A program made the translations under genes and the position numbers. A stretch of 64,000 bases of DNA from Durusdinium trenchii (taxonomy: Eukaryota; Sar; Dinophyceae; Suessiales; Symbiodiniaceae), in assembly GCA_963970005.1 (NCBI GenBank), contig CAXAMN010028950.1:390738-454737 (forward strand), read 5' to 3'. Under the pieces are notes generated by a model. It saw only the letters and a program-made list of their open reading frames with translations. It had not been told where the DNA came from and did not search any database. Positions 12,601 to 23,600 of the stretch are shown here, in pieces; position 1 is the first letter of the stretch; every line of letters starts with the position of its first letter.

Positions 12601-15600
12601 CTGTGATGAGGATGCTGTTTGTGGCATGGTCAAAAAGCACAAGTGTGGGGAGCCATGGCTGTGGACCACAACGCCAACGGTTGATGGATGTTGATGGTGT
12701 CAGTGCTTGAGAGCGGCTGATACCTGCTGCCTCCAGTGATGAAGTACGTTGTAAATCGTTCTGCTTCGGTGATGGTGACCTGTCAGGCTGGCGACAGTGA
12801 TGCAGAATGCTGTGCCAAGACCCTTGGAGAAAAAACGGTGCGCCAACAACTGTGCGCTGGGCTCTGCAGTCGGGGCCCATTGAGACCCAAAAAGGGACGG
12901 TTTGCGGTGGGATTGCTTCACCGGGCCAACTCATGGTCAAGTTGCACAGGCCTAAAGACAGTGCACAGAATTTGATACCTGGAAGCTATTTCAGGCTTGG
13001 GCACAGAAGTAGCCTCAGGGATCTCTGGTACTGAGGGCCACGCTCAAAATCATCCCATTGCACAATATCAGAAGAATCCCTACTGTGGAATGCGCTAGCT
13101 CAAGATTCCAAATTGAAAGGTCAGAAAGACCTGCAGCCAGTTCTGCGAGACTCACTCTCCATAAGCTGCCCCTTACCCGGTGTCAGAACATTGATCACCA
13201 TTGTCTCAAGCTTAAAAAACTAGAAGCATCTTCCCAACCATCATCTGTGAATTTTCCGAGAATCAGCAGCTTTTGATTCAATTGACTTCAACCAGTTCGT
13301 GTGTGGACCTCTCTCCCTCCGATCTCTGACATGTCTCCACCCACCCAGGACCTGTGCGCTTCATGCCTGCGATGCTTCGCTCGGCTGGGTGCCCAACACG
13401 GCCGTGGCCGCCGTGCCCGGCCCCGACGACGCGAGCTGTTGCAGCCCCACGTGCCGCCGCCACGACTGCAGCGAGGGCTGGGCCGCTTGGAGTTCAACGG
13501 CAGGATCCCTGCAGCGAAGTGATTCCACCACTTCGAAAACCATTGAGACAAAAAACGGTGTGTAACAGGAACATTGTCATCCAACAGGCCATGCGTACCA
13601 CTTCAATTGTTGAATTCTAGGATGTGTCCGAATTAGGCTTGACAAAGAAATGACAAAAGAGTATAAAGACATGATGCGTGTAATGCCTATATGGTAGCCA
13701 AGCACTATGAGCATTTTACATTTTATATAGAGTTGTCAGTTTTCAGACGTCCTCACCCCGAAGCCTCCTTGCGGGACTGGTTTTGAGCTTGGCCAGGCAA
13801 CCAAGCGAAAGGCCCAGGTGTAAAAATTGTCTGCAAAAACGTGTTGTTCTGACGCGCGCGCCGTCGCATTTAATGGTGATGTAGTGGTGATGTACCTTTT
13901 CGGCCAGGACATCGTGACGTGCAATCAACATGTCCCAAACTTTTAAGACATTCCAACACTGCAACCTGCAAAGCAGTCTGAATAATATTCTCTCACCCAA
14001 GACGATCCGACCAGACACTACAACTTGTACAACCCAAGAGCGCCCCCCTTGGATGACAAATAGCCTGCAGGTGGAGGGCGATCTGACCAGCACCGGCATG
14101 GCGGGACCTTCATGTCCAAGCTCGAAAAAACTAAGGGAAAACCATATCCTGGAGTGGGGAAATTGAACCGATTTATGATTTTTACTTTATATTATATATA
14201 TACCTGGAAAGGCGTATGAACACTTTTTTTGTGCGAAGGCCGTATTTGGACAGAATTTATCGTATGGACATTTTAATTAAACGAATTAACGTATTTAGCC
14301 GTATGACAGAAAAACAATACCGTACAATCAACATTTTACCGACAAAAACCCAAACAATTATATTGATAAAACCCAATCAAACCCAATATTCGGAGGAATT
14401 CCAGAAAAATTGTCCATTTGACAAAAAAGGCCGGATGCACGGATTTTTTGTGCGAACGTGTTTGAACAAACAAATTGCACATTTGGATTCCCTGGTATAT
14501 GTTGTTTTATATTTGTGCTTGTCAATGCCTCCAAAAACACCAAGTGCTTGGAGTGACGTGGCTTGGAGTGTCATGTTCCGGACCGTTGATACCGTCGATC
14601 GTCACTGATGGATGGGCCCAGGTGATCGATGCAAGTAAGTTCGAAGAGGAGCTCGGGGAGTTGGTGCAGAAGGTCCTTTCTGGCGAACCCGGTAAACCAT
14701 CGCAAATGGGTTCAATCCTTTTTTGTCTTCGAAGGGAAGTATACAGATACATACATAATACAGACAGAACATGACCTATAAATGACTTTTATATAAATAC
14801 ACATAACCAACCAAAGATTATCAATCGCTATATATATATATATGCATGTTGATTGGTATATACATTTTCCGGGTCACTTTGAGGGGTCAGTGATCGCGAG
14901 CTATACATGTTTAGATGGACAGTAATCATTGCCTGTTGATATATGGCCTTTCTTTGATTACGGTGTCTCTTCACTGAAACATGCCTCCGGCAATCATGTT
15001 GTGCCGCTTGACGATCCTTTGTGACGCTTCGCCGCTGACGGAGGAAAAGTCCAGCGACGAGGATTGCTGCCTGGCCACGTGCAGCCTTCACCAGTGCGAA
15101 GCATCCAACGGCTGGGCAGAGGAGTGTGGACGGTGCGTGTGCGGTCAGTGGAGATGTGACAGCGGAGAACTTGAAGTTGCATTCATTTTGCGTGATCCCA
15201 TTGTTTCATTTATGGTTTCTATGTGTGTTTTAGGGTCGCAGTAACCAATGATCCGGGCCATTTCTTTTGTGGAGGGCACGCGCGTTATTGTGCTGCAAAC
15301 TGGCTGCGAACTTCTATAAGGAAACCTGGGCAAGCCTCAGCTGCAGAAAACTGCTTTAAGCATTTAGTGACCGAATTCCATCAAAAAGAATGCAGATTTA
15401 GACACCTTCAACGACGCGAATAGTATCACCGCAAGAGTGTTTTGTCCCGTCCCCTTTCCGAATTTCAAGATTTTGCGTTTTTCTTGAATACAATCTGTTG
15501 GATCCATCTGGATCCATCTATCCAGCTCGTGGAAGCGTACCATCGCCTCGCCGCCTCGCCCTCCCGAGTCCAGGACCCTGCGAGAAAGAACCGTGTGGGC

Positions 15601-16760
15601 CAGAGCAACGCCGAGTGCTGCCAGCCGACCTGTAGCCGCCATGAGTGTCCGGAAGGCCTGGCTGGTGGCCGAAAGGTGGGGAAAGGCCTGGTTGGCCAGT
15701 CCCACTTGGGGATTGGGGGGGGGTAGAAGGGGAGGGGGTTGGTGGGGATTTCAACCTGAGCAGTGTTGAGTCAAACTGTTCCTTGGCTTCACATGGCTTC
15801 AGCAAGCAAGTGTTTCTTGGCTCATGGTGAACTGAGGATTGCAACGGGCTCACCCGTTCCGAACAGGGGGTAGATAGGAAGATGGGTTTCGAAAGATGTG
15901 AACCTTTGAGGTTGTTTTCTGGCCTTTCGAAAGAGAAAGGAATCCACTCCAAGACTCCAGGTCCTTACTGTGAGGCCTTGGAATCCACGATGCCAAACCA
16001 CAAGAATCACGAGTATACCGAGCATTGCCGAGCATGGCACACTTCTTTCACAAGCAGCAGCGCAGAAGCAGAGAACGACTCCTGAAACACATGCATCAAA
16101 CTGCTTGTCGCTTCCACGTTTCGTAACGTCTGAGTATATCTTGGGTTTGTCCCCTTTATAGTACATTAAGTATATAAGAGTCGGTCAACAATTATGACTC
16201 TTTTGGAGATGCCGGCCACTGGGTCCAGGGAATGGATGGGCATGGAATTGAATATACCCAAAATTTGCAACATGTTTCACCCCCGCTCCCACCCCCTGCT
16301 GCTCCACAGGTTGGGCCTCCGATCCTCTGAAGGCTCGGGTGGCCGGCGACAGCGATGAGGAATGCTGTGTGAAGACCTGCGCACTGCATAGCTGCAGCGA
16401 CACCTGCCAGTGATCAGGAGGAGTTTGGGTTTTGGGATGTAGTTGTGAACCAGGAAATAAAGATGCGTTGCTTGTGTTTTTTGTATGTTTCCAAGTCAGG
16501 GTGGTTTACCCAGCCGGACTTCATCGGGGAAAACAATGGCTTTGGGGTTCATGGTTCAGCAGAATTACAGCTGTTTTGTTGAGCTTCAGTGGTTTTCCAC
16601 CATCAAGTTGGTTTTCGTGGTGCACAGGGCATTCACAGCTATGCCCCTTGGGTCCCTTGTACCGAGGCGGCCGACAGGCTCGCACCGAAGCCGAAGGCGG
16701 AGGTGTTGCTGGGGGAGACAGATGCCCAGTGCTGCGAACATGAAAACTGTCGGAAGTGGC
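9676..16760 (+). CDS. Cys-rich repeat gene, 3' exon group
   Basis: Ten further + strand exons carry the same cysteine module. Best exons: 9676-9743 (SSADVCCVK, GC donor), 10335-10414 (TCSFWSCPYGY), 10776 onward (CCQQELCAVFGCHW), 11177-11274 (SDAECCNATCAAFTCE, GC donor), 12301-12412 (APSCCQRSCAHHECSDQW, GT donor), 12737-12818 (GDSDAECCAK), 13349-13490 (TCALHACDASLGWVPN, then ASCCSPTCRRHDCSEGW), about 15030-15120 (DEDCCLATCSLHQC), 15574-15655 (NAECCQPTCSRHECPEG, GC donor), 16310-16411 (DEECCVKTCALHSC), 16639-16735 (TDAQCCEHENC). Several joins restore the motif in phase: 10414 to 10776 rebuilds Arg-Cys-Cys, 12818 to 13349 rebuilds Lys-Thr-Cys, 15655 to 16310 rebuilds Glu-Gly-Trp. One full repeat is about 34 residues. 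The family is not recognised. The end of the gene is uncertain; 16411 runs straight into a TGA if not spliced. Confidence 0.62.
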
Positions 16761-18855
16761 CAGAGGCGACCGGGCGATGACCGGACGGTCTTGGTTCGGC
16801 GACCCGGGTCCCGGAGGGTCCGGGTTTGTTGCTTTTTTGTGGGTATCTCAGCAATACAAGCGAGCAGAGAAGGAGGGCGGTGCGTGTGGACACCCTGAAA
16901 AGGGTTTGAAGAAAGCACCCAGAGATTCACCACGAGGGGCTTTGCAAGTCAAGTCTGTTCCAGCGAGCTGAATACCTGTACGAATGACTAAAGATGTTCT
17001 TGTTGAGCTCTCGTGGGTATAGAATGATTGCCAATTTACATATGCCATTGTATGCGTGTTTAATACAAATTACAATTATAACAATAACAATATACAACAA
17101 TATAATATATATATACTGCATGTGAGGGGGGTGTGTGTGTGTGTTTGCTTTGTTCTGCCTTTAGATGGTGTATAGCTGCTAGTTTTGTCTATATAAATGA
17201 TTGTTCCAAACGTGACTCATGTTGAACGTGCCCGTGGCGTGTAAATATGTCCTGGTGGCCTCAATGGCAAATCTAAAGAAGAATGTCCAACTTTTTTGAG
17301 GGGTTTTGGTTCTCATGGGTGAGTTGGGTAAGGTCTTGAAGCATCAAGACTGTTCAACACAACATGTCAATCATCAGCGGGACTCGGCCAGAGTTTGGAT
17401 GCGCTGCAGGCCTTGAAAGAAGCCCTTGACGGCTGCAATGCCACCAGCATTCACGATGACTGCCCCTTGGTTTGTATATATATATATATTGGTGGGGCTT
17501 GCGGAGCTGAGGAAAACCTCCTTGGGGTTTGCTGACGAAGCCCTCGAAGGAAGCCCTCGAAGGATTGAAGAGCTGGTGCTCCTTCTCGTTTGCCTGGACT
17601 TTTGTGGATCTGAAGATCGGAGTTAGTTTTGTCAAGATGCGCTTGTTGAACCAGTGCTTGAACCTCCTTCGGCTGAAGGAGGAGCAATCAACCAAATGGT
17701 CGGATGGTTCCCTTCTTGTGGACACACCTATGTTTCTTTGGTTTGCCTGAGGGGGTTCTCAGGAATGATCAGCTATAGAATCGAAGCTGAACTGCCGTGA
17801 TTGTGCCAGCACAGGGTCCCAGACCACTGGCTTGTGCTGCAGGAACAGTTGACCGGGGCGGTGTTCAAAAGTTGTTCAACGGACCAAACGAGGACGTGAA
17901 GATGCGAGCAAGGCAGGTGAAACGGTTAAACTACATATGTAAGGGCAAATGACCAACGTAGAATAAGAATCTGAGAAAACAATCAATCACCTTGCCAAGG
18001 CAATATTTCTCAAACCAACAGTGCAGAAACACTTTATCAGTGAGGGTTCCAGATATAACCTCAGTAATGAGTTGAGCGATCATCAAGCTTCCATATGTAT
18101 TTCGGACAATGACACTAAATAATGTTTCCTTATGTTTCCAACTGTACCGCACGCGCTGAGGCGAGCACATGTTCGAGAAGACCCCTCCCAATGAAGAAGG
18201 GCTTGTGAAGCTCAGCCGTTGTGGATACTTGTTCGTCTCCGGCGAAGTGCAACTTGGATTTTGTCAATCTCCGAGGAGAGGATTGCAAGAATCGTCACAG
18301 CCCCTTTACAGGAGCAACCAAGTAGGTCACCGAGTGAGAACCTTGTGTAGAGATCACAAGTGCACTTTGCAGCAGATGGTTTTCCAACACGTGGAACTTT
18401 GCGATGTTAGTGGCAAGCCCTGCGACACCCACCTACCCCGTCAGACAATCACCTTTAACTTTTGGGGAGGATAGGTTTCCCCACTGAACAAGACGATAAT
18501 AATATGCCCTTATTGTCCAGGGAATCTGAGGGAGTTAACCCAAGACCCTAGTGTATGAGGTCAAAGACTAGGTTTTAAAGTTCTTCCCGCAGATGGCGCT
18601 CCCCCCCTTTGGAGCAGGAAATCTTGTAGCTGCCATTCAGGGACACCTCCAGCCGAGCAAAGCCGTGGTCTTTCTCAGCCTCAGGTACAGCTGCGGCGCG
18701 AGTGAGAAGGCCCACTTTTGTTCGCCCTAGGCGATCGAAAAGAGGATTGGCGGATTGGCAGCTGTGAGGCTCCAGAAGCCCACGAACTGGAGAGCCAACC
18801 ACTTGGGGACGCGGAAGCCCAGATCAAAGTGGAGTCAGACGGATTTGCCCACCTG

Positions 18856-18939
18856 CACTGCCTGGAAGAATCATGGTTACGTGGCAAATGGCAAGGATTA
18901 CCATGGTGCCATCCACTTGCATGATTCTTCCAGGAAGTG
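18856..18939. repeat. long imperfect hairpin
   Basis: CCTGGAAGAATCATG at 18861-18875 is exactly inverted at 18920-18934. The pairing extends outward by four more pairs past one mismatch (CACT and AGTG), and inward after a bulge through GTGG with CCAC and ATGGCA with TGCCAT. The whole is a single foldback of about 84 nt with a loop near 18895-18907. The size and shape resemble a small-RNA precursor or a tiny foldback element; which one is not decidable here. Confidence 0.6.
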
Positions 18940-19223
18940 AACACTTCAAACATTTGCTATGGAAGTAGCATTCACCTTTGCAAACGCAAGGGGGTATGAG
19001 AGCAGATGTTCCCCTTCTTGTTTCATGCGGCTGGCAAAGCCAGGGTTGAGTTATGATCCAATAGCTTTCTGAGATGGTCATGTGAGTGCGTCGGCCGGAC
19101 GGGCTTGAGATTGCATTCGTTTGCACTTTTTCAACCGGTGCAGGCATGCGGGAAAGCCTGGGCCAATGTCTGGGAGCCGTCCTAACCTAGCCCAGCAAAT
19201 GTAAAGGCCGCGAGCTGTGACCT

Positions 19224-19306
19224 TGTGTAGACTCCTTATTCGTTTAACCCCCTTTGAAGAGGCATTTCAATTCAAAAGGATGGGTTTATTAATCAAGAGT
19301 CTACAC
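19224..19306. mobile_element. short TIR element (MITE-like)
   Basis: This is an 83-bp segment whose ends are imperfect inverted repeats (GTGTAGACTC at the left, GAGTCTACAC at the right, extended through TTAACCC and GGGTTTATTAA). Its middle (TTTGAAGAGG, then ATTTC, then AATTCAAA) matches the left interior of the larger element at 31381-32230, so the two belong to one family. It has no coding capacity. Confidence 0.7.
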
Positions 19307-20329
19307 TACCCCATGCCACTTCCAGTGCCCTTCCAACATTGTGCTAAGGCAGTCGGATCCTCAAGCTTGGCGGTGTTTGGTGTGGCGACCTGTGCCACGA
19401 AAAAGGGATGTGGAAGGTTCTTTTGGGGATGGGCACTCTTTTGGGGTTCAAAGTCCAGCTGCACATCTGTAACATCCAAGTAGCTAGGGTTCCTGGATCT
19501 ATCAAGTTCTAGAATACTTTGCCCTGGTATGCGTTGGGGCATCATGACAACCAAGGGGATGTTGCAATTGACATTTGCCGAAGTAGGTGAAGAAAGCAAC
19601 ATCACAATCATGAAATGGAAACTGAGCAATCTTCAGAAAGAGCCGTGTGCTGCCACTGGCTTACGAAGCTGGGACATGGGGGAGAAAGCTGTGCAACGCT
19701 GCCGGGGTCCCCAGTCACGGATGTCGCTTTACATCGAATCCTGGCAATTTATTGAGTAGCAGTACCTGGTTTCAGGGGTGTCTCAATTGGAAAGATCTAC
19801 CACTGAACCTGTGTGTGTAGGGAATATGAAAGAATCCATTAAGACAGGTACCATCGTGTTGTTATGTCATATTATGCCAAAGAACTGTATTAAAGGGAAC
19901 AAACCTTGTGGCTGTCATGCTGCTGCGGAAATCATATATATATATTATATATACACCCGACTTGTCGCCTTCAAGTTGTCGTTGGTGTCTGATGGTGTCA
20001 TTATACCCAAAGCGGAAGCAGTGATGGTCGTACTAGATAAAGGATGCCACCAATGCAACCAAGGGGTCTTCGATGGATGCGGGCCTGAACTATGATTTCT
20101 TTCCTCAACGGACTGGGCACTGCATCACGCAGACTTGAACAGATACAAAGCTCGATTGCATGGGGGTCTTTGATGAATGTGTTGTGTGTTATGTGGTATT
20201 ATGTGGTTATTCTATGTATATAACTTTGAAGGCTTTGCCGGATTTTCTGACCCACTAGCTCAAGTCCCATTGGATGTTCACAAGACGTCACAAGTGGTGC
20301 ATGGCCTTGGGCCTAGGCTGAACCAGGTC

Positions 20330-20488
20330 GGTCAAAGCGAGGAACGAGACCCTCCCAGCACCGGTTTCGATGAGGAGTCTGACACATCCATGGCCATGGC
20401 CGCCGTGCTGGCCGAACTAGCCACCCAGCAAGAGTGGATAGCCGCCTTCAAAAAAAAACCTTCTGTGGGGGATTGGCTTCCCCACTGA
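20330..20488 (+). CDS. unassigned possible 3' exon
   Basis: A frame ending in TGA at 20488 has protein-like composition in its last 50 codons: acidic and Ser-rich (GFDEESDTSMAMAAVLAEL), then ATQQEWIAAFKKKP. It is more GC-rich than its surroundings. It has no recognised domain and no cysteine module. It lies 160 bp before the PP2C start and could be the last exon of the gene upstream. The upstream boundary is not determined. Confidence 0.3.
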   Translation, partial: GQSEERDPPSTGFDEESDTSMAMAAVLAELATQQEWIAAFKKKPSVGDWLPH

Positions 20489-20649
20489 AATCCGACAGAT
20501 GGAAAAAGGGTCACTGTTATTTTCCATCGAAACTGAGGTGGTGACCCCTTACCTCCTCTGAAAGCCCAATGCCGCATGCCACCATGTCATCCTCTCTCAA
20601 TCTCTGCCAGCTTCTCGCCTGGAATCGCTGCCCTTCAAGGCCGGCAGCC

Positions 20650-23600
20650 ATGGGGCAAAGCTTGCCCAAGCCAGTCATGTCCGTCGTTCTGGAAACAGAC
20701 GTGCCTTGGACACCGCTCGGGGAGTGGCGGACGAAGGTGGGGACGATCCAAGGAGAAGGGGGGTTGTTAAAAAGATCCCTCTTGCGCATGTCCTAGCAGA
20801 GTCCTACCAAGGGGGATGGATGGGTTCCCTTCTTCTCAGACAAAAACTTGTTGGATCCTGTTAGCCATTGTTGGCCCTAGTGAATTGCTGTGAGCTGAGC
20901 GAGCTTTTGTATCGCTCTACACCGAATAGAATGTGACTTAGTTTGGCGGCTACAATGCTGCTGCCTTTTGAACTCTGCACATGCACTTCACCAAGTTTCT
21001 TCAGGGCCCTTGGTTTGGATACTACTCACAAATCATGAAGGGCTGAGCATGAAGATAGCTTTAGTGCCCGATGCAATCCGGCTTGATGACCTTCTAGACA
21101 CAGGTCACCTTTGGCAGGAACGAGCCCAAGGACGGGAGCGGGTGCGTTAAGACTCAACGTTACTTCGTCTCACTCAGCCGTGTTTAGTGCGTCTCGGTTC
21201 AGCACCAGCAGGTTCTGCTGGCATTTGGCAGAAGATATGCCGATCAAATGCCTCTGTGTTTCAAACACAGGCTGTCAAATAGCTTCAATCAGGCAAACTG
21301 ATCCGAAGGTGCCAAACTCAAAGACCCTGGGCAATACATATATATATATATGCATATTATATACGGCCCTTTTTTCTTATTGAACAACCCCCATCTAGTC
21401 AGACTGCATCACTCTCATCCAGCTCATTCTCCATCATCAGACCCCAATTGTCTCGCCGTCCGTCTCGAGGCCGGACCTTTGTTCCGCATGGGTTCTGCGG
21501 AGATGAATGGCTATCGCCCTTCCATGGAGGACACGATCCGCCAAACACGACACGAACGACCGGGCGCGGCTCAGCGCGGTAAGGTCTGCAGGTTTGTTCA
21601 GCACTTGGTATATGCTTCTTTGTGGCCATGCCTGACGAGAAGAGAAGGCTAGGATCTCAAAACAGACACGCCCCCCATTTCTTTTCAATGACCTGCATCC
21701 TCTAATTATACTTCCTGTTCCTTTCAGGTCATGTTCTAGTGAGTTCGTGGTAGTTTTATGATCGGAAATGGGGCTACATGGCCCATTGAAAGTGTAAGGT
21801 GTTTCCACCCAAGCCCTAAAAAGCTATACCAGACGACACTTGCGACTCGCATCCGACTGCAATTCAGAATTGAGAGAGAGAGAGAGCGGGAGGACAAATG
21901 TACTCGTATGAACCGCTACTTGCAAGTGGTGAGATAAGAGTTCTCACAGGTCTTCCATCGATTGTGGAGGTTTGTTTCAGTCCCACTCAGGGTCTGGTTC
22001 AAGCAGATTCATGTTATTCTTAGGTTCCAACATCTTTGGTTCCTATGTTGCTCCTGCAAATTTTACAAGCTCCTGATAAGGCGTCCGTCCCCTCATTTGC
22101 TTAAAAACTGGGTGCGCCCTTCTGCGACCCCCTTCATACTGGCTGTGCCCTTGGTCCATCAGCTAGGATGCGCATGTTGCTGTGATGCGGGGCGCTTAGA
22201 TGATGGAGGATCACCTCGAATTGACCCACACGCAGGTCTTGACCACAAGAAGCTGAATGGTCCATGTTTTCTTACGACTTCCGTTACAATATGCCATTAG
22301 ATAACTATGCTTTGGAGAAAATGGAATTATTTTAATTGGTGGCTCCAGCAAGATCGCACGCATGACATTCAATTCGTTGGGCTTACCGGGGGCGGCGTCC
22401 GTGCAGGGCTCTTCATGTGTGGTGACAAAAATTCTGAAACAATTTCTTTGACCTTGGAGGTCTTGTCAAACCTTGGTGTCAAACATAGTGACCCCAAGGA
22501 TGTTAAACCCCACATTCACAATGTATTGGACATTGTTTTCATCAGTTTTATCTATTGATATCTATTGCGGGACCTTTCTACAGTAGAGGTCCAAGGAGTC
22601 CAAGGGCTCAACTAAGCCACGCAAAAAAATCATGCATGTGACCAGTCAACCCCGCAAAATCTTGGGGGCATTTATTTGAGCAAAGGGCATCGCTACGAAC
22701 GGAGCAAGAGCGCTACTAGTGGCTCCTGGCCGTACTACCAGGAGCAAGAAGCTACTAGGAGTTAAGCTTATTTGTAGTTTCTCCTTGAGAGTTTCTCTTT
22801 GTTGAGTGGGACCCGGGAGTGCCAGGGAGTGGTCCGGAATCCGATGCTTTGTCGGGTGGATGACCAAAAGGCTTTGTGGAAATGAAACGATGGCTCGAAG
22901 AATTTCATCGTTTTCCATAGCCTTTCGAGACCATACATGAAAGGTTGGCCTGGCTTCATGTTCTAGAATGCTTAGTGCAGCAAAACGCATTGGGCCAGCA
23001 AACGCCCAGTAAATTCAATGTTAGTGGTTTGGGTATTGGCATTAAGTAGTCGTTCTTTCTATTTCTCTTGGAAGGTGAAGCTCTCCCTTTGGGGTGTTCA
23101 CGATTGAGGGCTTCAGCCCCCAACCTGGTCGGACGGACTGATAGAAGGGTCCGTCCCTGTGACTCACGCCTGGTGTTTCCTAGATCCGGGGATCCCAAGG
23201 TTGATTAGAGATGGATTCAATTCGAAGGCCGGAGCTAAGAGCTACCTTTACTGTAGGTCTAGGCTAGGTGCTTTCAACATCTCCAAATCTCTTGGGGGAG
23301 GAGTTTGAATTCATCAACCGTCATCAACCGTCCACATTTCGCAGGATTCCTTGGGTTTCAGAGTAGATGGCACCAGAACCACAAGATGTTTTTTTTGGGG
23401 GGGGGGGAGATGGGGGTATAGGTACCTATAAACCAACATGTGCCAATCTACTCTCAATTCACCACAACCCCCCCAAATAGATAGAAAAGCACATTTCCAC
23501 TAAAAATGTATTGGAAACCGTTTCTACCGTAACTATTTGGGGACCACTATATATCTGCTTGTACACTGCTCCATCTTCTGGGTGGAAATCGCATCCCCCC

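Larger units (their letters stand above)
16765..20649. other. no gene recognised; hairpin and TIR element inside
   Basis: This stretch separates the last recognised Cys-rich exon from the PP2C start. It contains TA tracts (17103-17116, 17476-17490, 19938-19956), a (GT)n tract near 17130, a long hairpin (18856-18939) and a short TIR element (19224-19306). Cys-containing fragments near 17.42, 18.35 and 19.38 kb resemble half modules only loosely and were not accepted. An Ala/Glu-rich frame ending at 20488 is listed separately. Confidence 0.4.

Noticed and set aside
17380..20095. Further Cys-module fragments (LDGCNATSIHDDC, TCATKKGCG, KGCHQCNQG)
   Set aside because: They lack the CC pair or the spacing of the module and have no convincing splice signals.
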